Below are positions 1 through 7,560 of a stretch of 14,608 nt of DNA, in pieces (within the stretch, counting starts at the first letter, position 1; each line of letters begins with the position of its first letter). The position numbers were made by a program, and so were the translations under genes. A model generated the notes under the pieces. The model did no database searches and was not told the DNA's origin. It worked only from the letters and a program-made list of their open reading frames with translations. This stretch comes from Smittium mucronatum (lineage: Eukaryota > Kickxellomycota > Harpellomycetes > Harpellales > Legeriomycetaceae). The stretch is taken from positions 1 through 14,608 of the forward strand of contig LSSL01004183.1 in NCBI GenBank assembly GCA_001953115.1. The letters are read 5' to 3'.

Positions 1-1
1 C

Positions 2-445
2 GACTGGAGGCATGAAATTGTACCGAAAAATGGCTTTAAGCTCAATTTTTCGGTACCAGAAATTAAACGCGTGGAATTAGCGTTGAAAGCGAAGATCAGG
101 CGTCACAAAAGTCGCAAATTTCGGCAAATAAATCCGATTGGGCAAAAAAAATAATTCGAGGACTTTAAAAAGGCACAAAATAAAAATGTTTTGGGTGCAT
201 ATGGGCACCCAGATGACCCCCAAAAACACCCCCGAAACGTCGGTACACTCACTATGATGAAGTACAACGTTTTTGGGATTAAATCTATCAAAGAAGAACT
301 AGACCTCTACCTGATGTGCAATAACCCCTATATTTTTGCACTGCCGGAGACATTCATCAATAAAAAATCAAATCGCTGCCGCATACCTGGATACATCTTT
401 ATTGAATCAAAAGCTTATTTGAAAAAGATGGAAGGGTGCTCTTGA
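2..445 (+). pseudogene. LINE endonuclease, N-terminal part (broken)
   Basis: This frame is open from base 2 to the TGA at 443-445 apart from one TAA at 152-154. The part before the stop reads as a basic, lysine- and arginine-rich stretch (for example LKAKIRRHKSRKF), perhaps the linker ahead of the endonuclease. After the stop the EEP domain begins: a KYNVFGIKS strand at about 260-290, then NPYIFALPETF with the presumed metal-binding Glu at 347-349, then IPGY at about 383-394. This spacing matches the start of LINE endonucleases. An ATG at 191-193 opens the second segment, but it is not expected to be a real start because the same frame reads through upstream. Two stops follow closely (443-448), and the homology then moves to another frame. 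Confidence 0.7.
20..56. repeat. Perfect 12-bp inverted repeat (hairpin)
   Basis: GTACCGAAAAAT at 20-31 is the exact reverse complement of 45-56, with a 13-base loop. It lies inside the apparent reading frame of the LINE fragment, so it may be accidental or an RNA structure of the element transcript. Confidence 0.8.
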
Positions 446-598
446 TAGATGTTATAAAAAACTAAGGGCTTGAACTAAGTGATTCAAGTCCTAACCTTCA
501 TGGCTGACCGGTACTGTATCTGGAACCTCATGCACTTGCAAAAAGTTCGCTCTGATTGTTAATAATAACCACGCAGACAGGGCGTGGGTTAGGCGCAA

Positions 599-988
599 GT
601 GGGATGTAGGCCAACTTCGGCCGAATTTCAAAAATTTGATAAAAAATTTAAATCTTTAATTTTACTCGGCGACCTGAATATGAATTTTCGAGCAATCTCA
701 AAATTTACATCCAAGCTAGTCGATGGGCTCCAATTACCAAAGTTTCAAACTTCGCTGGCTCAAGGTGGAATCAAAACACAGTTGGGTGCACGATTAACCA
801 CATATCTTATACCGGGTTCAATTATAGACTCAGCAGATGTTAAGCGAAACTAAGGCTTGGTCTCCAGAAAAAATTCAGAATCAGCTATCTGGAATTTCGA
901 CTGCCTTAAAATTTCCAAAAAAATCAAAACTTCGAAATTCCCGCCAATAAATGGCCAGTTAATCAATAGCGACCGATTTAGGTACTAA
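599..988 (+). pseudogene. LINE endonuclease, C-terminal part (broken)
   Basis: The frame begins near a CRPTSAEF stretch and carries LILLGDLNMNF, with the catalytic Asp at 671-673 and Asn at 677-679; this is the central GDxN motif of EEP nucleases. Further on, TTYLIPGSIIDSADVKR resembles the LDYIL-type strand and the following SADV strand of LINE endonucleases. A TAA at 851-853 interrupts, but the same frame continues for another 44 codons (GLVSRKNSESAIWNFDC...) to the TAA at 986-988. The family normally has a catalytic SDH here; GLVSRKN sits in its place, so the nuclease would be inactive even without the stops. The bases between 446 and 598 contain further homologous-looking residues (GLELSDSSPN) in a shifted frame. 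Confidence 0.65.
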
Positions 989-1390
989 ATACCTAAATTC
1001 AGAGTTTAAAAGGGAATTTTTATGGGCTTTTGAAATCTTTATGACTGATATTGCTCGTTTAGGATCTGTTTTATAATCTTTAAATATTTAAAAAAACATT
1101 GAGAGCTCAGGGCTCAGAAAAAGCATAAATTTGGAGCATAAAATTTTAACCAGATAAAGTGGAGTTTGTAAATTAAGTAATATTCACATAAAAAATTTGT
1201 TGCAATTCTATCAGTTAGAGATGAATCTTCCAAAATAAATACTGTTTTAATGAAAGAAACTTATGAGAATATTTCCAAAAATAATCTTAAGTTTAATTAA
1301 ACAGATCACCGCTAAAATATATTAAATATTATAATTATATCCGTAAAATTTATGAGAATAAAAATTCAAAAAATTATATATTTTGCAAGT
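989..1390. other. AT-rich sequence without recognisable gene
   Basis: This separates the LINE endonuclease fragment from the tRNA-like sequence at 1391. No open frame of useful length and no reverse transcriptase motif was seen. If the LINE once continued here, it has decayed beyond recognition by eye. Confidence 0.5.
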
Positions 1391-1463
1391 TCCCCTGTGG
1401 TATAGTGGAGAATACTGCAAGATGAAAAATTCCTAGAGAAGGCTCCATGTTCAAACCCGGAGA
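1391..1463 (+). pseudogene. tRNA-like sequence with A and B boxes (degraded)
   Basis: TGGTATAGTGG at 1398-1408 matches the pol III A box, and the D arm is well formed: GTAT at 1400-1403 pairs with ATAC at 1412-1415. GTTCAAACCC at 1449-1458 matches the B box at the expected spacing. The anticodon stem starting GCAAG has no partner, the T stem pairs poorly and the acceptor ends do not match. It is therefore a tRNA pseudogene or the head of a tRNA-derived SINE, not a working tRNA. The 5' half is most like tRNAs beginning TCC (Asp or Glu type), which is only an impression. The first 255-bp repeat starts 21 bases after the end of this entry. Confidence 0.5.
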
Positions 1464-1483
1464 TATTATTAATTTCCTTGAAC

Positions 1484-1738
1484 TGTCGGATAAGCTGGCG
1501 AAGACCGAGCCAATCTTTCCATTAGTACCTTGGTTCCATAATATTGCGGCACTGAATATAGTGGGGGGGCGTGGTGATTAATTATAGTTGTTAGGTATAC
1601 ACACATTTTGAGTTTAGAATAAGAAGTAGATTTTTGGAGGTTTATTGATAATAATAATTCAAATTAATAATATAAATTGGTCGTAAATTTTAAATCTTGT
1701 CGGATGGCTCTGTTTTTATATCTTTCACTGGCTAGTGT
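1484..1738 (+). repeat. 255-bp direct repeat, copy 1
   Basis: This is aligned without gaps to 2413-2667, with about seven or eight mismatches in 255 bases (about 97% identity). It begins TGTCGGATAAGC and ends with CTAGTGT. TGTCGGAT recurs inside it at 1697-1704. Similarity stops abruptly at both ends. It may be an LTR-like terminal repeat or one of two copies of a dispersed repeat. Confidence 0.95.
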
Positions 1739-2079
1739 CGTAATATCGGTAGTTCCGGTTACCGATATACAGGTGTGTTGGGTAATTAAAGGGCTTGTTA
1801 GACACGCCCAATAGATTGTTCTTAGAATTAAATAGTGATTCATCTTTGCGTCACAATCAAAATTATAAAAGAGAGATGGGTTAAGGTACTTACTAATGCT
1901 TTATTAGACAGCGAGAGTAAAAGGTGTGGAAATAGGAGAGAAGGAATCCCCTTTTTCTAGAGATTCGTTTGAGTAATTATCAGTTAGATTCGATTATTTT
2001 ATCTGGGGCTTTCACCCGTCTAAATATCACCCAGTGTAAGGATCAGGTTTAATACGATAATTTTAATTATAAAAGGTAA
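1739..2079. other. Interval between the two direct repeats, no gene seen
   Basis: This is moderately GC-richer sequence with no open frame of useful length. It starts with a perfect 9-bp hairpin (1743-1768). If the two 255-bp repeats are terminal repeats, a primer binding site would be expected directly after 1738. No TGG-starting tRNA complement is present there. Confidence 0.5.
1743..1768. repeat. Hairpin, 9-bp perfect stem
   Basis: ATATCGGTA at 1743-1751 pairs exactly with TACCGATAT at 1760-1768 across an 8-base loop. It lies immediately downstream of direct repeat copy 1. Confidence 0.8.
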
Positions 2080-2328
2080 AAGGATATACTAGTTAAAAAT
2101 ATAAAAGGTAGGGAAAGAGAAAAGTTGAAAAGCTTAGCCATTCTAAAATGTCTAAACTTCCTTATTTATACCATTTTCTATTTTCTAAAAGTCTATTATG
2201 CTTATGGGAAGATTTCTTCATTGGATGAAACATTCAATGCGTGTACTGAATTTATTGTTTCATTACACCCAGTGATATTTAGAGATATATCTAATTGGAC
2301 TAACGGGTTCCTTAATCTCCAAGATTAA
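2080..2328 (+). other. Open frame without ATG between the direct repeats
   Basis: The frame is open from after a TAA at 2077-2079 to the TAA at 2326-2328. It contains no methionine codon; the only alternative start would be TTG at 2125. From there it reads as a hydrophobic segment (ILKCLNFLIYTIFYFLKVYY) followed by a more ordinary soluble-looking tail (SLDETFNACTEFIVSLHP...) of about 40 residues. This could be a fragment of an element-encoded protein whose start is lost, or chance. No family is recognised. The lack of an ATG argues against a working eukaryotic gene. Confidence 0.2.
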
Positions 2329-2370
2329 TTATTTCCCAATGATTAATCCAATCAGCATAAAAAGATAAAA

Positions 2371-2400
2371 TTACCCACCGGGTATTGAACCCGACGGGAT
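2371..2400 (-). pseudogene. tRNA 3' end: T arm plus pol III terminator (truncated)
   Basis: Read on the minus strand, TCGGG-TTCAATA-CCCGG forms a complete 5-bp T stem (one G-U) with a 7-base loop, and GGTTCAATACC is a good B box. TGGGTAA follows as the 3' acceptor strand, and then T-runs (complement of 2367-2370 and 2359-2363) fit a pol III terminator. The 5' half of the tRNA should lie at higher coordinates, but direct repeat copy 2 begins there at 2413, so the gene looks cut off by that junction. It is not an obvious retroelement primer binding site, because the expected TGG is missing. Confidence 0.45.
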
Positions 2401-2412
2401 ATACCTAGATGT

Positions 2413-2667
2413 TGTCGGATAAGCTGGCGAAGACCGAGCCAATCTTTCCATTAGTACCTTGGTTCCATAATATTGCGGCATTGAATATAGTGGGGGAGCG
2501 TGGTGATTAATTATAGTTGTTAGGTATACACAACTTTTGAGTTTAGAATAAGAAGTAGATTTTTGGAGGTTTATTAATAATTATAATTCAAATTAATAAT
2601 ATAAATTGGTCGTAAATTTTAAATCTTGTCGGATGGCTCTGTTTTTATATCTTTCACTGGCTAATGT
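2413..2667 (+). repeat. 255-bp direct repeat, copy 2
   Basis: This is the second copy of the repeat at 1484-1738, offset by exactly 929 bases and in the same orientation. It ends CTAATGT. What follows differs completely from what follows copy 1. It begins 13 bases after a minus-strand tRNA-like T arm (2371-2400), much as copy 1 begins just after the tRNA-like sequence at 1391. Confidence 0.95.
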
Positions 2668-3062
2668 ATTCTTCTGTCTGACTCTATTCCGTTCCATCTG
2701 CTTATTAATTCGGAATCTCCGTTAACCGGCATTTACCTGCTATTTCTGTATCATTGGTACTTATTCTCATGATCGATAAGAACGCATAAAAATAATTAGG
2801 ATTGCAAGATCTTGAATAGGCCGACCAAATTACTGACCATCTAATCACCCGCTCTCCGGTCATGCGATCTAAGATCTGGTCATCACGGAAATCGAACCCG
2901 GAACTTGGAATTAACACACCAAGCGCTTTCCATTTGTGTCAGTTGACCTTGTTTATCACGCACAACTTTTTATTTATATACCCTCTACCAATCATAAGCA
3001 AATATGTTATCCAGTAAAAACATATCAGTTCTAAAAATATTTAAAAGAAATATATTGGTGTA
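2668..3062. other. GC-richer segment downstream of direct repeat copy 2
   Basis: This holds the tRNA-like sequence at 2878-2948 on the minus strand. Read from that head, the minus strand continues with a body of similar, less AT-rich composition down to the boundary of direct repeat copy 2 at 2667. This layout (tRNA head, unrelated body) is what a tRNA-derived SINE would look like, though no tail or flanking duplication was identified. TGACCA at 2834-2839 and TGGTCA at 2877-2882 form a short inverted pair. A 70-codon minus-strand open frame at 2705-2917 overlaps the tRNA-like part and starts without ATG, so it is not called a gene. Confidence 0.35.
2878..2948 (-). pseudogene. tRNA-like sequence, Asn-type anticodon region (degraded)
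   Basis: On the minus strand 71 bases start GGTCAAC and end GATGACC, pairing at 6 of 7 acceptor positions. The B box GGTTCGATTTCC is excellent and the T stem pairs at 4 of 5 positions. The A-box region (TGACACAAATGG) is close to consensus. CTTGG and CCAAG form the anticodon stem around TGTGTTAATT, which contains GTT as in tRNA-Asn, but that loop is 10 rather than 7 bases. The D stem pairs poorly. Conserved ends with a damaged anticodon arm suggest a tRNA pseudogene or SINE head rather than a functional tRNA. Confidence 0.6.
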
Positions 3063-3074
3063 ATCCGACAGAAC

Positions 3075-4850
3075 CAATGTCTTCGAGAAATGGACTGTTA
3101 GAGCTGCAGAGACGATTAGAATGAAAAAATTTTGAAAAAATTTCACTTTTGTTAAATTTTTTAAATAAGTTTTTATAACTTTTAATTAACTTTAATTTAA
3201 ATTTCCAGTAATAAAAAAAAATTGTCTATATTGCAATACAAATATTATCTGTTATAGATAAAAAATAGGTTGAAAAAATCAAAAAGCTTTAAAATGTGAT
3301 TAAGATTGAAAAATGAATTTTTAGACTAAAGAAACACAATTTTCTTAAATAATTAATATATTATTATTCATATATACCTTAAATATTTGTAATATATGGA
3401 GTTATAAATAGAGTTTGTTTTACAGATTCTAAACAAGAAAGTTTCAAACCAGAGTTTAAATTCTTTTTGTTTTACATTTGTGATTTTATCGAAAGTCTTG
3501 ATTCTTAAATGTAGTTAATTCCAATTTCATATAGAGAATAAAATTAAAAGTTAAATAAAATTTTATATATATTCATCTTTTATATATATATTTAGCTAAA
3601 ATTCAAGTAAATATATCCAAAATAAATAAAAAAATTATTAAATTTGGATAAAACTCCATTAAAAAATTTAAGATGACCATTTTACAAGAACCCATAATTC
3701 AGATAAAAAATTTTCCATATAAAAATATATGATTTGAAATTCTATATACTGGTAGTTATATGATAAATGAAATTTTTGAGCTGATTTCAACAACAACCTT
3801 TTGTGGAAAATGAAAACTAAACACTTATAATAAATTAATAATAATATATTGAATCGATTTTATCAATATTTAATGGAATTATCATATATTTCTATTAAAT
3901 TGTAATAGACCATAAAATGTGAGTGATGAGTTTTTTTTTATCTTAAGGATAGCAAACAAGAACTAGAAGATAAAGGAAAAGATAATATGAAATAGTAACT
4001 AGTGACTGGTTACTGGTGACTAGGAAAAAATATAGGATAAGTAAAGTTTGTAGAAAATCCCAATCCATTCAAATTAGGTTAGTATATTTTATTTATAGTT
4101 ATACTTGATATCCCGAGTTATCTAATAGTCTTATAATTTTTCAGATAACATAAATTTTAATATGATCCTTTAGAATACATTGATTGGGTAATGGCATTTT
4201 GAAGTCAAACCAATAAATATTTGCTTAATTTGATTATTATCTAATTACTATTATTTAAATAAAAGATTTTGGGCACCGATAACGATATTAGCTTGAAAAA
4301 ATACCACTTTTACCCAAAAAAACGTTTAGTTTGATCCAAATCAAAATACACAATATAACTTTTTATTTGAATTCAATTGATATAATAAAATAGCTATTAT
4401 TTTGTGAATTTAGTCAAAATTATCATAAGAACAATTCAAGTAATTTTTTTTATATTTTATTGTTTTAGGTTACATAATATTTAAATAAAATCTTATAACT
4501 AATCTTCGTTCTTCAATAAATTTACTTTTTCACACTTTTCAAACCATATAAATTGACTATAACAACATTATTAGATTCCGAATTTTTATGATTTTTCCTC
4601 TTACAATCTATATTTATTCCAAAAAAACCAATTTATTTACATTTTATATGGGATATTCTTTTTCACAATATTCTTTTTTTTCTGGGAAATATTTTAGGCT
4701 TAATTATCATTATTTTTTACATTTATTTAAATTTTTGAATTAAGGAATCTTCAATAAAACTTCCGAATCTGATATTCATTTTTAAATATTATTTATCAAC
4801 TGAATCAATGGATTTTAGCTTTATAATTAGATCCCACTTAAGAAAACTCA
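3075..4850. other. AT-rich spacer, no supported gene
   Basis: Very AT-rich with homopolymer runs. The + strand at 3673-3965 can be read in one frame from an ATG at 3673 with several stops (KMTILQEPIIQIKNFPYK then further segments). Such stretches are common by chance at this composition, so it is not called. A short 7-bp tandem repeat lies at 3994-4021. Confidence 0.5.
3994..4021. repeat. Four 7-bp tandem units, consensus RGTNACT
   Basis: AGTAACT, AGTGACT, GGTTACT and GGTGACT follow one another without gaps. The units differ at one to three positions. It is a small imperfect tandem array in otherwise AT-rich spacer. Confidence 0.8.
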
Positions 4851-4865
4851 CTTTATTTACGCTAA
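4851..4865. repeat. Target-site duplication, left copy (15 bp)
   Basis: CTTTATTTACGCTAA is identical to 5014-5028. The match stops on both sides at exactly the edges of the retrocopy, as expected of a target-site duplication. Confidence 0.8.
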
Positions 4866-5013
4866 TTTTTTTTTAAAGGGAATTTATTTATAATATTTAA
4901 ATATTAAAATAAAACTAAAATAAAAATACAATAAAAAGAAAAAATAATAAAACTTCATTTCACTCTCATCTGTCTCTCTAGCGGCTCTGTACCCACTGGG
5001 CATTGGTTCAAGG
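4866..5013 (-). mobile_element. Retrocopy with poly(A) tract inserted on the minus strand
   Basis: Read on the minus strand, a 148-bp insert runs from 5013 to an A9 tract at 4874-4866, with an AATAAA signal eight bases before the tract. Perfect 15-bp direct repeats flank it (4851-4865 and 5014-5028). This is the signature of LINE-type target-primed reverse transcription of a polyadenylated RNA. The insert contains a frame open from its 5' edge (5012) to a TAA at 4884-4886: 42 codons beginning LEPMPSGYRAARETDESEMK and then strongly aromatic and hydrophobic, possibly a membrane tail or AT-rich drift. It is probably a 5'-truncated mRNA or the 3' end of a LINE; the source is not recognised. Confidence 0.7.
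4883..4888 (-). promoter_or_regulatory. AATAAA polyadenylation signal of the retrocopy
   Basis: The minus strand reads AATAAA overlapping the TAA stop at 4884-4886, eight bases ahead of the A9 tract. It supports the reading of the insert as a copied polyadenylated transcript. Confidence 0.55.
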
Positions 5014-5028
5014 CTTTATTTACGCTAA
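5014..5028. repeat. Target-site duplication, right copy (15 bp)
   Basis: This is the second copy of CTTTATTTACGCTAA, directly abutting the 5' (minus-strand) end of the retrocopy at 5013. Confidence 0.8.
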
Positions 5029-7560
5029 AAAACGAGAAATACCACAAAAAATTGTAAAAGTTATCTGCCAGCATACATGGCATTTATTTAATGCTATATA
5101 TAGACATGAAATCTTAAATTTTGGGTCTTTGCTTCAGTAAATTGGGATGCTTTTTTAAAATATATCCTAAAATACCCAGGTAAGAATTTTATTTGAGGAT
5201 AATAAAATCAGCCTAAATAAAAATGAATAATTATGTTTGAGGAAAATGTTGACCAAAGTATCAATATTAACAAAATAATTTATAGATTTTTTCACAGTTA
5301 ATATGAATAATATATTAAAAACAGTTTAAAAATCACAAAATCTTTTTGGTAATAGGTAATATTTGAATTATATTAGTTTAAAATCTAAAATTAATGAATT
5401 ATCTTAATTTTTGAATAAAAAATTAAATTAAAATAGAATATAAGTTTAAAATTATAAAATAAGGGTAGGGTATAATGGGTGGAGTTTTGAAATAAAAAGG
5501 AAAATGAAATTTAACAGAAAATCATAAATAACTCAGACCCAAAACCTCAAACCATAATTCAGAATCCCCAAACCTCTATCTGTAAATGAACCTATCTTTA
5601 ATTAATAATTCTCAAACTTTACTTTCACCAAACTTATATTGGGTCCCTATAATAAAAATTTAAATGACTAATATTTAGAGATTTTGTTTTAAATTATTAT
5701 TTTTATTTCACATTTTAATTTTTTTTTAATTAAAATTAAAAATTAAAAAAATATGGATTTTTCATTATGTTTTTTACATCTTTGGTCATTTAATCATTTG
5801 TGTTTTGACGAAAAATTAAATAATAAGGATAATTTAATTATTATTTAATATGAAATAATCGAATTTTTTTCTACAATTAACTATAATTATCACGATTAAT
5901 GGTAAGCTCGAGCTAATAATATGAAACCAAAAGCCATTTTCAAGTTTCCAGCATAATAACTATGCAATAAAAATTACATAATGAATATTATATAATTTTT
6001 ATAATCATGAATTTTCATTATTTGAGCATCTGCAATATATAATCTTTAAAAAAAAGTTTCAAATATTTTTTTATGTTCTAAATTCAAATATAGTAAATAA
6101 TTTAATCAAAGTTGTTAACGATGAGTAGTAAAACCCCAAAAATAATTATGCATATACCTCCTACATCTCTATATTTACAATAATTATATTCGAATATTAA
6201 TCAAAAATATGTTGAAAAAAATATTATCAAAAAATATTATTTAATAATTTTATACACCTACTAGTTTTTTATAGCGGAAAAAATTCAAAAAATTGTGAAA
6301 TTAAATTTTTTCCAAGACTAAAAGTCAAAAATTATAAGACTTAGTGGTATCAAAATAAATATTTTATTGCAATTCAAAGCGCTAATATGAATCATTCAGA
6401 TTAAAAAACAACTATAATAATCAAGGATAAATTATAATATAAAATACTTATTTTTTCTTATCGAATTTAAATTTTCATCTATGGGCTTATATATTCATAT
6501 TCCTCTGAGTAAAATTATAAATATATTATCATATCAACACTTCTGTTTTTGTGGACGCGGAATTTTTCTCTATAAACAACTCTACATCTGATCCAATATC
6601 CTCTTACTGATCTACCAAATATTACACAATTTTCTACCTTCAATAAATTATATTTTTAATGTTATTTATTTATAAAATTCTAATTTAAAAGTCCTAATTG
6701 GTGATTCAATTATTTTTTTTAGACCATAGTAAATGAGGAAAAATACCTACAGGTTTCTATTAACATCCTGAAATAGAATCATTTTGGTTCATATCTAGAA
6801 CATGTATGAGAATAAACTTTAGAGGTTTTGGTGTTTTTAATTAAATTTTTCTTTTAATATTTTTGAAAATTGTTAAAAGATCTTCAAAATTAATACATAA
6901 TTTTTAAGATTAATACTTTCAAACCATTCTGATCTCATAATTAATATTCAATAATTTGAAATTTGAAAAAATATAGATGTAATATAGAAAATTTAAAAAA
7001 ATAACATTATAAAAATCGATTAAGCTTTTCATGCGGTATTCAATTATAAAATTTACTGTGATTTTTTCTCCAGTTATTGACCCAAATCTTTTATTAAAAA
7101 AATCAAAAATTTAAATTATCGAAAATTGGGCCTGAGTATGATCATAGATAAATTCTGTGAATTTTAAGAAAATTTTTCTCTCAATAGCTGATTTAAACTA
7201 TCCATTGCGTATTTAGAATCTTGGTTCAGTATATTTGATAGGAAATTATATTATAATTTATTAACTCACCTTCTTTTCCCCAGATACTTTTTGTAATGAC
7301 CCCATCATTAGTTGTTGCTTTCATCAAACCTTAATTAAATTTCATAAAATTATTTTTTATTTATTTTTATCCATTTATAAACAAATTTCATACAATTTTT
7401 TGGAATACAAGCCTTTTTTTTACATTAATGATTCTTGTTCCATGAAATAAATTCCTATTATTTTCAACATTTCTTAACCCTTAAACTTTTGCGAACCCAA
7501 GATATGATACTTGATATTTCTTGTACAATGAGATTCTAATTAATAAGATGCCAACTACAA
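5029..7560. other. AT-rich spacer, no supported gene
   Basis: Mostly low-complexity AT sequence with T- and A-runs and a long AT palindrome-like tract near 5690-5750. The minus strand at 6919-7197 has one frame with only a single stop (7111-7113) in 92 codons, including a 63-codon piece with an ITGEKITVNFIIEYRMKS stretch but no ATG at its head. On the minus strand near 7260-7330 a short frame reads TNDGVITKSIWGKEGE. These may be decayed coding remnants, but frames of this size also arise by chance here, so none is called. Confidence 0.45.

Larger units (their letters stand above)
1..988 (+). mobile_element. Degenerate non-LTR retrotransposon (LINE-type) fragment, endonuclease region
   Basis: The + strand encodes a broken endonuclease/exonuclease/phosphatase (EEP, APE-like) domain of the kind carried at the N-terminus of LINE ORF2 proteins, where it nicks target DNA for target-primed reverse transcription. 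Two pieces in the same frame modulo 3 (2-445 and 599-988) are joined by about 150 bases where frames shift. The motif order is right for the family: a KYN strand, then LPETF with the catalytic Glu, then a CRPTSAEF stretch resembling the usual YRPPS, then GDLNMN. In-frame stops are at 152-154, 443-445 and 851-853. No reverse transcriptase motif follows, so the copy is truncated or its remainder is unrecognisable. Base 1 lies inside the element, which continues to the left of the window. The clade is not determined. Confidence 0.75.
1484..3070. mobile_element. Composite repeat element with 8-bp terminal inverted repeats
   Basis: The left end is TGTCGGAT (1484-1491) and the right end is ATCCGACA (3063-3070), an exact 8-bp inverted repeat with TG...CA ends. 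GAAC lies immediately outside on both sides (1480-1483 and 3071-3074), a possible 4-bp target-site duplication. Inside are two near-identical 255-bp direct repeats, a hairpin, and tRNA-like sequences at 2371-2400 and 2878-2948. The block is less AT-rich than its surroundings. TG...CA ends and a short duplication are usual for LTR retrotransposons, but the two direct repeats do not both run to a CA end and no gag-pol coding is visible. It could instead be a non-autonomous element, a rearranged LTR pair or nested insertions. The outer boundaries rest on short matches. Confidence 0.4.

Noticed and set aside
103..291. 62-codon minus-strand frame
   Set aside because: It is antisense to the LINE endonuclease fragment.
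2368..2392. Retrotransposon primer binding site
   Set aside because: The + strand is complementary to a tRNA 3' region, but the TGG that would pair with CCA is absent and it does not directly follow a repeat end. A truncated tRNA with terminator fits better.
1484..2667. Simple LTR retrotransposon bounded by the two 255-bp repeats
   Set aside because: The repeats end in TGT rather than CA, GAAC before 1484 has no match after 2667, and no primer site or polypurine tract is evident.
2705..2917. 70-codon minus-strand frame
   Set aside because: It starts without ATG and overlaps the tRNA-like sequence at 2878-2948. The less AT-rich composition there is enough to explain the lack of stops.
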